40,336 nucleotides of DNA from an uncultured Prevotellaceae bacterium (GTDB lineage Bacteria; Bacteroidota; Bacteroidia; Bacteroidales; Bacteroidaceae). Position 1 is the first letter of the stretch. Each line of letters starts with the position of its first letter. The notes beneath the pieces are model-generated. The model saw nothing but the letters and a program-made list of their open reading frames with translations, was not told the DNA's origin and did not search any database. The position numbers and the translations under genes are program-made. This document shows, in pieces, positions 8,469-17,167 of this stretch. The stretch lies in the NCBI GenBank assembly GCA_902786665.1, contig CADADN010000037.1:1-40336 (forward strand), in the 5' to 3' direction.

Positions 8469-9305
8469 ATGGCCTATCAATACGACATACAAACCAGCAA
8501 TTTCCTCAACTTGTTGCGAAGTGGTGCCTTCAACGAGTCGAAACCCATTGGCATCATGTCTGAATACAAGTGGAAGCAATTGATCTCACTTGCTTGGTGG
8601 CATCAGCTCACCCCCATCCTGGCCAAGGGTGTGGAGCATTATTACTATGACGACCAACTCAACATTCCCGAAAGCCAGATAGAAAACATCAAGCAACAAT
8701 TGTCTTCTTTTCCAGTAATGGGCTTTTCCGACTTGTATGTTTTCGACCACCTTCATTTGAAGAACAAACAACTCGAGGGACGTCTGCAGCAAATCATCAG
8801 AAAAGAATATGGCGACCCGGAGAAGTCGTATGAGACGATGCAACTGATGGCCATCATCATCACCAATGTGGAAAACATCCTCACATGCAAGAGTTTCCTT
8901 AGGGGAATCATCGACTTGGGCAGGTACCTTCGTATCGACGGAGACAAGGTGGATTTCGTGAAATTGGAGAAATGGCTGTCCCAGACCAGCATGGCTCGAC
9001 TGGCAGAACTGCAAGGCAACCTTCTCATCGAAGGCTTTGGCTTCAGCAAGGATGAACTGCCCTTTGTTTCCAAAGTGAATGCGAAGGCGCACAAATGGAT
9101 TATTCGTGCATTGATGCGTAGGGAGCATGACCGACATTCCAGCCTGTCAGGTGCCACTCCTGGAAATGGATTCGCTCTTAGCAGTCCATTTACTGCTTTT
9201 CACACCATCAGCCACACTTTGGCATACAGGCGCCTGGCATCCCGAGAGGTTCGTTCTACAATTTTTCAGGGCATCATACGCGGATTGGCGGAAATTGACG
9301 AGTGA
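8469..9305 (+). CDS. Uncharacterised protein resembling a nucleotidyltransferase without its catalytic core
   Basis: A soluble 278-residue protein starting 12 bases after the antiporter gene, so likely co-transcribed. I do not recognise it with certainty. Two blocks recall the Bacteroidetes nucleotidyltransferase-like family (PF14907 type): WKQLISLAWWHQLTPILAKG near residues 37-56, and the LRGIIDLGRYLR...VDFVKLEKWL...ARLAELQGNLLIEGFGF stretch near 142-198. The aspartate-rich nucleotidyl-transfer core normally between such blocks is not visible; only a charged helical segment links them. It has no signal peptide or membrane segment. A degenerate or scaffold role is conceivable. Its link to hexuronate use rests on position alone. 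Confidence 0.7.
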   Translation: MAYQYDIQTSNFLNLLRSGAFNESKPIGIMSEYKWKQLISLAWWHQLTPILAKGVEHYYYDDQLNIPESQIENIKQQLSSFPVMGFSDLYVFDHLHLKNKQLEGRLQQIIRKEYGDPEKSYETMQLMAIIITNVENILTCKSFLRGIIDLGRYLRIDGDKVDFVKLEKWLSQTSMARLAELQGNLLIEGFGFSKDELPFVSKVNAKAHKWIIRALMRREHDRHSSLSGATPGNGFALSSPFTAFHTISHTLAYRRLASREVRSTIFQGIIRGLAEIDE

Positions 9306-9402
9306 ATTGTTTTGCATTGGCTTCAAAAGTAAAAAAAACAAAAATAATTGTACTCATCGTGAAAATATGTGTTTGGTATCAATTAGAATCATCTTTTTTT
9401 TG

Positions 9403-9410
9403 TATCTTTG
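9403..9410 (+). promoter_or_regulatory. Putative -7 box for the GH25 gene
   Basis: TATCTTTG matches the Bacteroidetes -7 consensus and lies 23 bases before the ATG at 9433. A TTTG occurs upstream (9372-9375), but at 27 bases the spacing is too long, so the -33 element is uncertain. Confidence 0.5.
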
Positions 9411-9432
9411 CAATCCGATATAATTGATTGAC

Positions 9433-10131
9433 ATGGACAGACTCTTTTTAACAATGGTCGGCTTGCTTACGACTCTTTTCACTCATGCCCAAACTTATGG
9501 TATCCAATGTGAAGACACGTGCAACCATATCCATGGCCTTGATATGAGCCATTACCAGAAGGATATCTGGTGGGAGACGCTTGGCGACAATAGTCATATG
9601 GCTTATGTGTATTTCAAGGCCACTGAGGGGAAGGAAACACAAGACTATACTTACAAGCGTAATATTGACCTTGCCCACAAACACGGGCTGAAAGTGGGGT
9701 CGTATCACTTTTACCATGCAAATGTGCCACAACACCTTCAGTTGCGCAATTTCATGAGCCAATGCAGGCCGGGCGACCAGGATCTCATCCCGATGATAGA
9801 CATTGAAACAAAACCGAAGTCCATGAGCACCAGTCAGTTTTGTGACTCTTTGATGAAATTCCTCTTGATGATAGAAGAAGCTTATCATCAAAAGCCTCTT
9901 CTTTATACTGGGCGGAATTTCTACAACAACTATTTATTGGGCAAGGTGGACGACTATCCACTCATGGTGGCGATGTATTCAAATGAAGAGCCACGACTTG
10001 CTGACGATCGCGACTACATCATCTGGCAATATACTGGAAAAGGGCGTATCAACGGTGTGAATGGCTATGTAGACAAAAGCCGTCTCATGGGCAAGCACAG
10101 CTTAAGAGAACTACGTTTCAGACGATGGTAG
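9433..10131 (+). CDS. Secreted GH25 lysozyme (muramidase)
   Basis: Predicted to hydrolyse the MurNAc-GlcNAc bond of peptidoglycan. After a signal peptide (about residues 1-20, ending THAQ) the whole protein is a GH25 TIM-barrel domain. GLDMSHYQ carries the conserved Asp D37, YFKATEG follows at about 60-66, GSYHFYH at about 89-95, and MIDIET supplies the catalytic D123 and E125. WQYTG near the C-terminus is also typical. The ATG at 9433 is preferred to an in-frame TTG nine bases upstream because it starts the signal peptide. At 232 residues it is a single-domain enzyme with no wall-binding repeats. It could serve cell-wall turnover or attack on other bacteria. Confidence 0.93.
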   Translation: MDRLFLTMVGLLTTLFTHAQTYGIQCEDTCNHIHGLDMSHYQKDIWWETLGDNSHMAYVYFKATEGKETQDYTYKRNIDLAHKHGLKVGSYHFYHANVPQHLQLRNFMSQCRPGDQDLIPMIDIETKPKSMSTSQFCDSLMKFLLMIEEAYHQKPLLYTGRNFYNNYLLGKVDDYPLMVAMYSNEEPRLADDRDYIIWQYTGKGRINGVNGYVDKSRLMGKHSLRELRFRRW

Positions 10132-10219
10132 CACAATCTTAAAAGCATTCAGCTTGGCTGCCATCCCCTTTCTCGGGAGATAGGTCAGCTTAGCCTAAAA
10201 CCTAACAGCAAGAGCAACT

Positions 10220-12046
10220 ATGGCAATTATCAAATGTCCTGAATGTGGACACCAAATCAACGAAACAGCGACAGTCTGCCCATCATGCGGGGAGAAAATT
10301 GCCGGTAATATAGTGAAATGCCTTTATTGTGGTGAAGTCTATTTCAAAGACGATGGCATCTGTCCTCGCTGCTATCGCCCTTTGCCACATGACGATTTTG
10401 CCTCAGATGAAACACCTTCGTCTGTTGACACTTCCGTGGACAATGACAACTCCCCGTTGGAGAATCTCCCAAAGTCTTCGACCGCTCATGGTGAAATTCA
10501 GCAAGAAAGTGGAAAGGATGAACTGGGACTGGAATCGGAGCCTATCGATGAGAAGGTTGACGAGTCTGAAAGCGATGATGCCGATGAACCTTTGGCAAGT
10601 GAGGATGATGAAATCACCAAACAACTTCCGAAAGACAAGGATACAGATTCAAAATCCATACCTGAAGGCGATGATGTAGAAGAAGAGTCCTATATCGACA
10701 CCGATGATGAAAACTTGGCAAAGCCAGTCCATGAGGATGAAGGAAAGGCAGAAGAGGAAAAGGGCAAGCTTAAATACATACCCGTTGTGGTGTCCTTGGC
10801 CATCGCGGCTCTTATTGCTGCCGTTTCCTTATATTTCTACAATGCGAGCAAGCTTGACGATGAAACCCGCGCATACGACATTGCCATTGGAAGCAACGAC
10901 ATCAAAGAAATGCAGAATTTCCTTCTAAAGTTTCCTGACGCCACTTCCAAGCACAAGGAAGCCATACAAGGCAAGATAGAATACATCAACAAGCATAAAG
11001 ACGACTTGTCGTTTATCATGATGACAAGAAACAAGGATAATATTCTGCAATTTCTTAACAATTTCCCTGATACGCCCAAGAAACAGACCCTCCTCGCCAT
11101 GGTTGACTCCATCGACTGGGAAGATGCGATGAAGTTGAACACCAAGGAGGCGTATGAGCACTATCTTGAAGCGCATGCCACCGGACTTTTTGCAAAAGAG
11201 GCAAAAGACAAGCTTGCCGTCAAAATCTTGGCTGCCAATGCAGAAGATGAGGCCAGGGCAAAGTCGCTCTTCCGTGAATTCTTCCTTAGCGTGAATGGGA
11301 ATGAATCCTCTCGCCTCGTGGCAACCTTGAGCCCCCAGCTAAGCTCCTTCATGGGCACAAGCAATCCCAGCAGTGGAGATGTCGTGGCATGGATGAATCG
11401 ACAGCATAAAGAAGACATATCCAATGTGATATGGAAGCTCAATCACGATTATAAAATCACCAAACGCGAACAAAACGACATCAAGGTGTCCACTGTGGAT
11501 TTCACTGCCAAGCAGACCATCAATTACAAGGATGGAAGGACCAGTAATGAACATTACAAAGTGACTGCTACAGTGACCAACAACAAGATTTCCTCGATGT
11601 CGATGACGAAATATGTTCCCAAACCTACGGAACAGACCTCTTCTGGAAGTTCGACGACGGGAAGCAGCAAGCCAAGTACTAACAATTCTTCCAGCAACTC
11701 CCAGAACAACAAGCCTTCTGGGAACGGGACTTCCACGTCGAAACCGTCAGGTTCAAGCACTCCGAGCAAGCCAGCCAACACTCAAAGCAAACCCTCCGGC
11801 TCTCCGAGCAAACCTGCCAATACCCAGAGCAAACCAACTCAGAGCAAACCAACTCAGAGCAAGCCAGCTCCGAGCAAACCAACCAATACTCAGAGCAAGC
11901 CAACTCAGAGCAAACCAACCAATACTCAGAGCAAACCAACTCAGAGCAAACCAACCAATACCCAGAGCAAATCAACTCAGAGCAAACCAACTCAGAGCAA
12001 GCCCTCCGGCACACAAAGCAAACCTGGCAACGGGGCTAAAAAATAA
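10220..12046 (+). CDS. Zinc-ribbon membrane protein with acidic linker and Ser-Lys-Pro repeat tail
   Basis: Residues 6-23 (CPEC...CPSC) and 34-51 (CLYC...CPRC) form two zinc ribbons. An acidic region rich in Asp/Glu spans about 60-185. One membrane segment (187-207) follows, then a helical, possibly TPR-like region (210-340), an NTF2-like segment (about 345-465) and a low-complexity tail (about 470-608) dominated by TQSKP and TNTQSKP units. The topology suggests ribbons in the cytoplasm and the rest in the periplasm, with the basic proline-rich tail possibly touching the cell wall. Function unknown; proteins with this ribbon-TM-NTF2 plan are frequent in Bacteroidetes. The gene follows the lysozyme gene by 88 bases with no promoter seen between, so the two may be co-transcribed. 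Confidence 0.85.
   Translation: MAIIKCPECGHQINETATVCPSCGEKIAGNIVKCLYCGEVYFKDDGICPRCYRPLPHDDFASDETPSSVDTSVDNDNSPLENLPKSSTAHGEIQQESGKDELGLESEPIDEKVDESESDDADEPLASEDDEITKQLPKDKDTDSKSIPEGDDVEEESYIDTDDENLAKPVHEDEGKAEEEKGKLKYIPVVVSLAIAALIAAVSLYFYNASKLDDETRAYDIAIGSNDIKEMQNFLLKFPDATSKHKEAIQGKIEYINKHKDDLSFIMMTRNKDNILQFLNNFPDTPKKQTLLAMVDSIDWEDAMKLNTKEAYEHYLEAHATGLFAKEAKDKLAVKILAANAEDEARAKSLFREFFLSVNGNESSRLVATLSPQLSSFMGTSNPSSGDVVAWMNRQHKEDISNVIWKLNHDYKITKREQNDIKVSTVDFTAKQTINYKDGRTSNEHYKVTATVTNNKISSMSMTKYVPKPTEQTSSGSSTTGSSKPSTNNSSSNSQNNKPSGNGTSTSKPSGSSTPSKPANTQSKPSGSPSKPANTQSKPTQSKPTQSKPAPSKPTNTQSKPTQSKPTNTQSKPTQSKPTNTQSKSTQSKPTQSKPSGTQSKPGNGAKK
11757..12028 (+). repeat. In-frame tandem repeats coding for the SKP tail
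   Basis: Repeated units near CAGAGCAAACCAACT (15 bases) and longer TNTQSKPTQSKP-coding units of about 36 bases encode residues about 513-603 of the zinc-ribbon protein. All units are multiples of three, so slippage would change tail length without a frameshift. Several stretches are nearly identical, for example around 11900-11975. Confidence 0.85.
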
Positions 12047-12080
12047 TGTCTTGAATAATCAATTATAACATCAACTATTT

Positions 12081-12413
12081 ATGATCATAGACTATAAACA
12101 AATCGACGAACAAACCCTTGAAGGTTTCAAGGGAGGCAATGGCATACTCCATACTCGCAACCATGTGGACGAAAAAAACAAGATTATGATGAGTCGCCTG
12201 GCGCCAGGAGCCAACATAGGCTACCATTCCCATGATGTCAATTCAGAAATCATCTTCTGCATCAGTGGCCATGGCCATTTCAAGTATGATGAAACCGAGG
12301 AACCGTTTGCCACGGGCGATGTGCACTACTGTCCCATGGGGCACTCCCATGCAATGTATAATGACGGCAACGACGATTTGGTGTATTTTGCCATCGTAGC
12401 AGAACATCATTAG
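12081..12413 (+). CDS. Small cupin-domain protein
   Basis: A 110-residue single cupin barrel. Motif 1 is visible as HSHDVNSE with a glycine seven residues on, and motif 2 as GDVHYCPMGHSH, together giving the His/Glu set that binds one metal ion. There is no signal peptide, so it is cytoplasmic. Such small cupins include isomerases, dioxygenases and binding proteins, and the sequence does not say which. It lies 34 bases after the zinc-ribbon gene on the same strand and is convergent with the gldB-like gene. Confidence 0.88.
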   Translation: MIIDYKQIDEQTLEGFKGGNGILHTRNHVDEKNKIMMSRLAPGANIGYHSHDVNSEIIFCISGHGHFKYDETEEPFATGDVHYCPMGHSHAMYNDGNDDLVYFAIVAEHH

Positions 12414-12484
12414 GCCTTTTTACAAATTTTCATAAAGGCTATGTGATGGCCATGCCGTCCTATGCAGGATGGGAATGAGTGGCG

Positions 12485-13309
12485 TCAGTTGTCCATTATA
12501 GGCAGTTCATTGCTTTTCATAAGTTGGTCAACAGATGTATGTGGGTGTTTTGCCATATAGGCACCCACCTTTTCTATATATATGGATTTGAACATTTGTT
12601 TTCCCATCACCTTGTTGACCAACCATTGTGCTTTGCCCATATGGATGTCCATTTCCTTTTGACTGTCATCATGTGGAAATGGAGGTGGGTACAAGCTCAA
12701 AAGATAGAAGCAGATGAAATCGGGCACGATATATTCCCTTTTCATCATCTTTCTTTGTTCATCGTCGTAATATTTGGCATACAATGGATATTTCTCCCCG
12801 AGGTATTTGTCCAAGCAGATGCCCACTGATTCATCTCCTACCACGATGCTTTGGTCAAGAGCACAAATCTGGGTGTATATCAGAGGCACTTTGAAATTGG
12901 GAATCCATGATTTCAAAATGTGGAATGCGTCGGACAGTTGGCTATTGAGATCATCAACATTTGCATATTGCAATTCAGCCTCCGTGATGATGGCCTGCAA
13001 TGTGGAGTCTTGGTAGAAAGCAAGTAATTTGTTGTTGATTTCAGGGTCGTCCACTTTGCCTAAACATAGTATTTTCTCGACCAGTGTTCGTGTTTCATTA
13101 GGGAAGTCTGTACTCATTTGTTGAAGAGCTGAAAAATCTCCTGTAGTAAGGAAAAGACTCTCCAACCTGTCGTATCTCTGTATTTTCACTATCAGCGTGT
13201 CGCTTTCCACTTCGTCAAAGGGTTTGAGTTTATAGTTGCACCCGGTAATCATACCCATGATGATGAGTATGAAAAAAGCCGCTACAAAATGATGCAGGCA
13301 TTTTGACAC
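12485..13309 (-). CDS. GldB-like lipoprotein
   Basis: A lipoprotein: a hydrophobic signal (FVAAFFILIIMGM) ends in the lipobox ITGC. The body resembles GldB, the Bacteroidetes gliding-associated lipoprotein, with stretches such as VVGDESVGICLDKYLGEKYPLY and YIVPDFICFYLL. GldB homologues occur in non-gliding Bacteroidales, where the role is unclear, so motility should not be assumed. The start is uncertain. The GTG at 13309 gives a compact lipoprotein signal of 24 residues before the modified Cys; an in-frame TTG at 13333 would add eight residues, and both lie downstream of the promoter. About 274 residues from the GTG. Confidence 0.82.
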   Translation of the reverse strand: MSKCLHHFVAAFFILIIMGMITGCNYKLKPFDEVESDTLIVKIQRYDRLESLFLTTGDFSALQQMSTDFPNETRTLVEKILCLGKVDDPEINNKLLAFYQDSTLQAIITEAELQYANVDDLNSQLSDAFHILKSWIPNFKVPLIYTQICALDQSIVVGDESVGICLDKYLGEKYPLYAKYYDDEQRKMMKREYIVPDFICFYLLSLYPPPFPHDDSQKEMDIHMGKAQWLVNKVMGKQMFKSIYIEKVGAYMAKHPHTSVDQLMKSNELPIMDN

Positions 13310-13358
13310 ATTGATGATGCTTGCTGAATTCAAAATAGTGAAATGTTTTTTACAGGCA

Positions 13359-13389
13359 CAAAAGTACTAAAAAATATTTCAAAAGCAAA
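13359..13389 (-). promoter_or_regulatory. Promoter of the gldB-like gene
   Basis: On the minus strand TTTG (13386-13389), 19 bases, then TACTTTTG (13359-13366) match the Bacteroidetes consensus. The -7 box lies about 50 bases before the GTG start and 26 before the alternative TTG. Confidence 0.65.
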
Positions 13390-13522
13390 GTGTTTTGCTA
13401 AAAAAATTAAAATTCAACTTCAAAACCTGTTCAAAATGGTTATTTTTGTTAACAGGAGACATGCTTCTCGCAAAGAATGACATCCTTTTTCAGATTTGTT
13501 CAAACCTTTATCTTTTCGAAGG

Positions 13523-13554
13523 TTTGGTGAAATGAGAATAAACGATTAACTTTG
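13523..13554 (+). promoter_or_regulatory. Promoter of the GHL10 gene
   Basis: TTTG (13523-13526), a 20-base spacer and TAACTTTG (13547-13554) match the Bacteroidetes consensus. The ATG is at 13580. Confidence 0.75.
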
Positions 13555-13579
13555 CATGTGATAAAAAAACGTCAAATCA

Positions 13580-15229
13580 ATGTTTAGAAAATCTCTCTTC
13601 TTGTTGGCTTTCTGCCTGACGGCTTTGGTTTCTTGGGGACAAGCACCCAAGTACGAAGTCCGTGCTGTATGGCTTACCACCCTGAAAAGCCTGGATTGGC
13701 CATCGGTGAAAGCTACCTCCCCTGAATCCATAGAACGGCAGAAACAGCAGTTGCGCAACATACTCGACCAACTTGGTCGTGCACATGTGAATACCATTCT
13801 CCTGCAGACAAGGATTCGTGCCACCAGTTTATACCCCTCTCAATATGAGCCATGGGATGCCTGCCTGACGGGCAAGGGCGGCCGTTCTCCCGGTTATGAC
13901 CCTCTGCAGTTTGCCATCGATGAATGCCACAAGCGTGGCATGGAGTTACATGCCTGGGTGGTGACGATACCTGTTGGGAAATGGAATGATATCGGCTGCA
14001 AGCAACTCAGAGAGCGTCATCCGAATATGTTGATGAAATTGGGCGACGAGGGTTACATGAATCCCGAAAATGGCCAAACAGGTCAATACATAGCCAACAT
14101 ATGTCGCGAGATTGTAGAGAACTACGATGTCGACGGCATTCATCTCGATTACATACGTTATCCGGAGAACTTGAAGTTGCGTATTAGTCGTGACCAGGGG
14201 CGTGAGAACATCACCAGCATAGTACGAAGCATCCATAAGAGCATCAAGAGTGTGAAACCTTGGGTGAAGTTGAGCTGCTCTCCCATTGGCAAGTTCTGCG
14301 ACCTCACGCGTCACTCCAGTCGTGGTTGGAATGCCTATGACAAGGTATGCCAGGATGCCCAGGGATGGCTTCGTGATGGATTGATGGACCAATTATACCC
14401 TATGATGTATTTCAAGGATGACCAATTCTATCCGTTCGCTGTCGACTGGGCAGCCAACACCCATGGTCGCACGGTGGCTCCCGGATTGGGCATATGGATG
14501 TTGTCTCGAAGCGAAGGCAGCAACTGGGCTCTTTCAGACATCACACGTGAATTGAATGTATTGCGCGAATTGGGAATGGGGCACACCTATTTCCGCAGTC
14601 GGTTCTTCACTGATAACACGAAGGGCATTTATTCCTACGTGGAGCGTTACCTTGACACCTACCCTTCTCTTACTCCTCCGATGACATGGGAGTCGGATGC
14701 GAAGCCACCCCGTCCCGAAGGCCTTCAACTTTCCTTGGAAGGCAATCGCCTGCGTCTTCGTTGGAAAGACGTGTCCACTCCTGCAGGAAGGCCCGATGTC
14801 CTTTATAACGTATATGCCAGTACGGAGACTCCTGTTGATGTCAACGATGTCCGCAACCTTGTAGCCAAGCGACTTTCCTGCCCTTGCCTCACTATTGATG
14901 GCGAGGATGGCCGACATTTTTTTGCTGTCACTTCGCTTGACCGATATGGCAACGAAAGTGACGCGTTTCAGAGCCAACAACCATTCCGTCCAACGATAGA
15001 ATGGCTTCCCAATGATGGCAAGCAATTACAACTGCCCACCATAGACCCGAGCATCGATTATAGTTATTTCAGTGTGGTGAGCCTTGCGGGCACAACGATG
15101 ATCATACGTCCTGCAACAGATAAATCATTAAATATCAGACGTTTGCCTGAAGGTGTTTATTCTCTTCATGCTGTAGACAAGAAGAAGAATTCCCGTCGCG
15201 TAGGCCAATTTATCGTGAAAAGGTTCTGA
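13580..15229 (+). CDS. Secreted GHL10/YngK-type glycoside hydrolase-like protein
   Basis: A signal peptide (about residues 1-21, ending SWGQ) precedes a GHL10 (DUF187, YngK-like) TIM barrel over about residues 24-350. Typical stretches are EVRAVWLTTL, VNTILLQTRIRATSLYPS, ELHAWV, GIHLDYIRYP and QLYPMMYFKDD. Residues about 370-455 look like a fibronectin type III fold and the remaining ~90 residues form a second beta domain. Family members act on glycans of unclear identity, cell-surface or dietary. At 549 residues it matches Bacteroidetes members. It stands alone with its own promoter and a hairpin after its stop. Confidence 0.9.
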   Translation: MFRKSLFLLAFCLTALVSWGQAPKYEVRAVWLTTLKSLDWPSVKATSPESIERQKQQLRNILDQLGRAHVNTILLQTRIRATSLYPSQYEPWDACLTGKGGRSPGYDPLQFAIDECHKRGMELHAWVVTIPVGKWNDIGCKQLRERHPNMLMKLGDEGYMNPENGQTGQYIANICREIVENYDVDGIHLDYIRYPENLKLRISRDQGRENITSIVRSIHKSIKSVKPWVKLSCSPIGKFCDLTRHSSRGWNAYDKVCQDAQGWLRDGLMDQLYPMMYFKDDQFYPFAVDWAANTHGRTVAPGLGIWMLSRSEGSNWALSDITRELNVLRELGMGHTYFRSRFFTDNTKGIYSYVERYLDTYPSLTPPMTWESDAKPPRPEGLQLSLEGNRLRLRWKDVSTPAGRPDVLYNVYASTETPVDVNDVRNLVAKRLSCPCLTIDGEDGRHFFAVTSLDRYGNESDAFQSQQPFRPTIEWLPNDGKQLQLPTIDPSIDYSYFSVVSLAGTTMIIRPATDKSLNIRRLPEGVYSLHAVDKKKNSRRVGQFIVKRF

Positions 15230-15250
15230 GTGATCGGCCAACCATACGAA

Positions 15251-15286
15251 AGCCGCCCCTTATGAGGTAAGTCATAGGAGGCGGCT
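15251..15286. terminator. Hairpin between convergent genes
   Basis: AGCCGCC (15251-15257) pairs with GGCGGCT (15280-15286) and an inner TATGA/TCATA helix extends it around a GGTAAG loop. It lies between the ends of the GHL10 and DUF3127 genes and could serve both directions. The T-run is poor. Confidence 0.6.
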
Positions 15287-15308
15287 TATTGTATGGCTTT
15301 GCCTAGTC

Positions 15309-15728
15309 TTAGAAAGGCAAGTCGTCGGTTGATTCTTCGTTATTGGCGAAAGTGTCTGCTGGTTGTTGGGGCGCAGCAGGTTGCTGAGGAGCAACTCCCG
15401 CAGCAGCGTTGAAAGGATTGTCGAAAGGTGGTGGAGTGGTTTCTGGAGTAGCAGGTTGAGTGGCGGGTCTCACATCGAACGCCCTAATGCTATTGAACCA
15501 CCTTCCATTGTATTCACGAGCATCAATGTCGAAAGACACTTTCACGTCTTGCCCTACTTGGATGTTGAATCTTTGAAGTCTATCTTCGCCAAAGACAGAG
15601 AAAACCATCTTCCGGGAGAACTGTCCATCGAGAGTCTCGAGAACAAACTCTTGAACTTTCCAATCTCCTCTTGAGGAAGTACCAGTCTTTGGTTCAAGTG
15701 CAAAAATAATTTTACCTTCTAATTCCAT
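15309..15728 (-). CDS. DUF3127 protein with an SSB-like acidic C-terminal tip
   Basis: Residues about 1-85 form the DUF3127 domain, found mainly in Bacteroidetes and built as an OB-like beta barrel (MELEGKIIFALEPKTG, then VFSVFGEDRL and VSFDIDAREYNGRWFN). A proline/glutamine-rich linker (about 88-126) leads to the terminal residues ESTDDLPF. That layout of an OB-like domain, flexible linker and DDLPF tip copies single-stranded DNA-binding protein, whose tip recruits repair and replication proteins. The gene lies divergent from dnaN. A role in DNA metabolism is inference from the tail and the neighbour. Normal length (139 residues) for the family. Confidence 0.88.
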   Translation of the reverse strand: MELEGKIIFALEPKTGTSSRGDWKVQEFVLETLDGQFSRKMVFSVFGEDRLQRFNIQVGQDVKVSFDIDAREYNGRWFNSIRAFDVRPATQPATPETTPPPFDNPFNAAAGVAPQQPAAPQQPADTFANNEESTDDLPF

Positions 15729-16025
15729 AATGTCTTGTTCTTTTTATAATAAATTAATATATGTTTTTCTTTTATGGATTGAATCTGCGGGACTGTAGGA
15801 ATGCATTCAGACCATTTGTCCAAACAACGACTCGCCCCTTGTTGTCAATTTCGTTTGCGAAAGTACAAAAATTACAGCATAAATCGAAACTTTTGCCTTA
15901 TTTTTTTGTTTTATATGAGGTTTTTTGTAATTTTGTGGTCAATAAAGAGGACGTCATATGCAATACCGTCCTTGAACCGTAAACGACAAGACATAGCATA
16001 TTCATAATTTAAAAACATATCCATA
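15729..16025. other. Divergent intergenic region between DUF3127 gene and dnaN
   Basis: AT-rich and without coding sequence. It holds the dnaN promoter at 15905-15935. On the minus strand TACTTTCG (15858-15865) is a near-match to a -7 box and may serve the DUF3127 gene with a leader of about 125 bases. No DnaA boxes were recognised by eye, so an origin beside dnaN is not supported. Confidence 0.45.
15905..15935 (+). promoter_or_regulatory. dnaN promoter
   Basis: TTTG (15905-15908), 19 bases, TAATTTTG (15928-15935): an exact consensus match about 90 bases before the dnaN start. Confidence 0.7.
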
Positions 16026-17153
16026 ATGAAGTTTACCTTATCCAGTACCACACTGAGCACCAAACTGGGTATTCTCTCGAAAGTGATTATGAGCAAGAAT
16101 GCCATGCCCATATTAGAGGGTTTCCTTTTTGAAGTATCAGAAGGGCAGTTGGTTATTACAGCCTCCGACAATGAGAACGTGATGAAGTCCACATGCCAAT
16201 TGTCTGAAAGTGACGGCAACGGCCGTTTTGTAGTTAGCAGTCGCACCATTCTCGATGCAGTAAGGGAATTGCCCGACCAGCCGTTGACCTTTGAGGTAGA
16301 CACTTTGGAATATACCGTAAAAGTGTATTACCAGAACGGCACCTACAATTTCACGGTTCAGAACGCTGACGAATATCCGCAGACACAGGCGCTTCCCGTT
16401 GATGTCACCACCATCAGTTTTGAGGCGGGTGCTCTTCAGGCGAACATCACTCGTACTATTTTCGCCACCACGACACAGGAAGAGTTGCGGCCAGTGATGA
16501 ATGGCATCTATTTCGACATCACACCAGACTTTACCGCCATCGTGGCAAGTGATGGAAGCAAGTTGGTACGCAATCGTTGTTTCTCCGTGAAGAATGAAAA
16601 CCCTGCCTCTTTCATCCTTCCCAAGAAGCCTGCCTCTTTATTGAAGAGTGTCCTCACCAAGGACGGCGGCGATGTCGTCATCAAGTTCAACGATAGGAAT
16701 GCTGTCATCAGTTTCGCCGATGGCGTACTCATCTGCCGTCTTATAGAAGGTCGTTATCCCAATTACAACTCTGTCATCCCCAAAGACAACCCCAACCATC
16801 TTCGCATTGACCGACGTGTTCTTATCAGCGCTTTGCGTCGAGTGCTTCCTTTTGCCAGCGAGAGCAGTTTGTTGGTGAAATTCAAGGTTATTCAGGGGCA
16901 GATTGTTGTTTCGTCTGAAGACATCGACTTCTCCACCAGTGCGAAAGAGGCGTTGGTTTGTGAGTATGATGGTGTTCCCATGTCCATCGGTTTCAAGGGA
17001 CCGGCTTTGCTGGATATTCTCAACAACCTTGACAGCGACGAGGTGGTCATTGAATTGGCCGACCCGAGTCGTGCCGGTGTCATCGTGCCTGCACAACAAC
17101 CCAACCAAGAAGAGGTTCTGATGCTCATCATGCCGATGCTGCTGAACGACTAA
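16026..17153 (+). CDS. dnaN: DNA polymerase III beta subunit (sliding clamp)
   Basis: The ring-shaped clamp that tethers DNA polymerase III to DNA. The 375 residues match the family, with three repeated clamp domains and an N-terminus typical of Bacteroidetes (MKFTLSSTTLSTKLGILSKV). Recognisable family stretches are RTTIL-like SSRTILDAVRELP, the ATTQEELRPVMNGIYFD segment, VASDGSKLVR and the C-terminal VLMLIMPMLL. The next gene, a DnaQ-type exonuclease, starts 15 bases downstream, so polymerase clamp and a proofreading-type nuclease are co-transcribed. No dnaA lies beside it. Confidence 0.97.
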   Translation: MKFTLSSTTLSTKLGILSKVIMSKNAMPILEGFLFEVSEGQLVITASDNENVMKSTCQLSESDGNGRFVVSSRTILDAVRELPDQPLTFEVDTLEYTVKVYYQNGTYNFTVQNADEYPQTQALPVDVTTISFEAGALQANITRTIFATTTQEELRPVMNGIYFDITPDFTAIVASDGSKLVRNRCFSVKNENPASFILPKKPASLLKSVLTKDGGDVVIKFNDRNAVISFADGVLICRLIEGRYPNYNSVIPKDNPNHLRIDRRVLISALRRVLPFASESSLLVKFKVIQGQIVVSSEDIDFSTSAKEALVCEYDGVPMSIGFKGPALLDILNNLDSDEVVIELADPSRAGVIVPAQQPNQEEVLMLIMPMLLND

Positions 17154-17167
17154 ACCAAAAATCAGTT

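Noticed and set aside
11679-12014. Minus-strand frame rich in CSELVCSE units
   Set aside because: It is the antisense of the SKP repeat region and has no independent support.
15729-16025. Replication origin next to dnaN
   Set aside because: No DnaA-box cluster or dnaA gene was seen.
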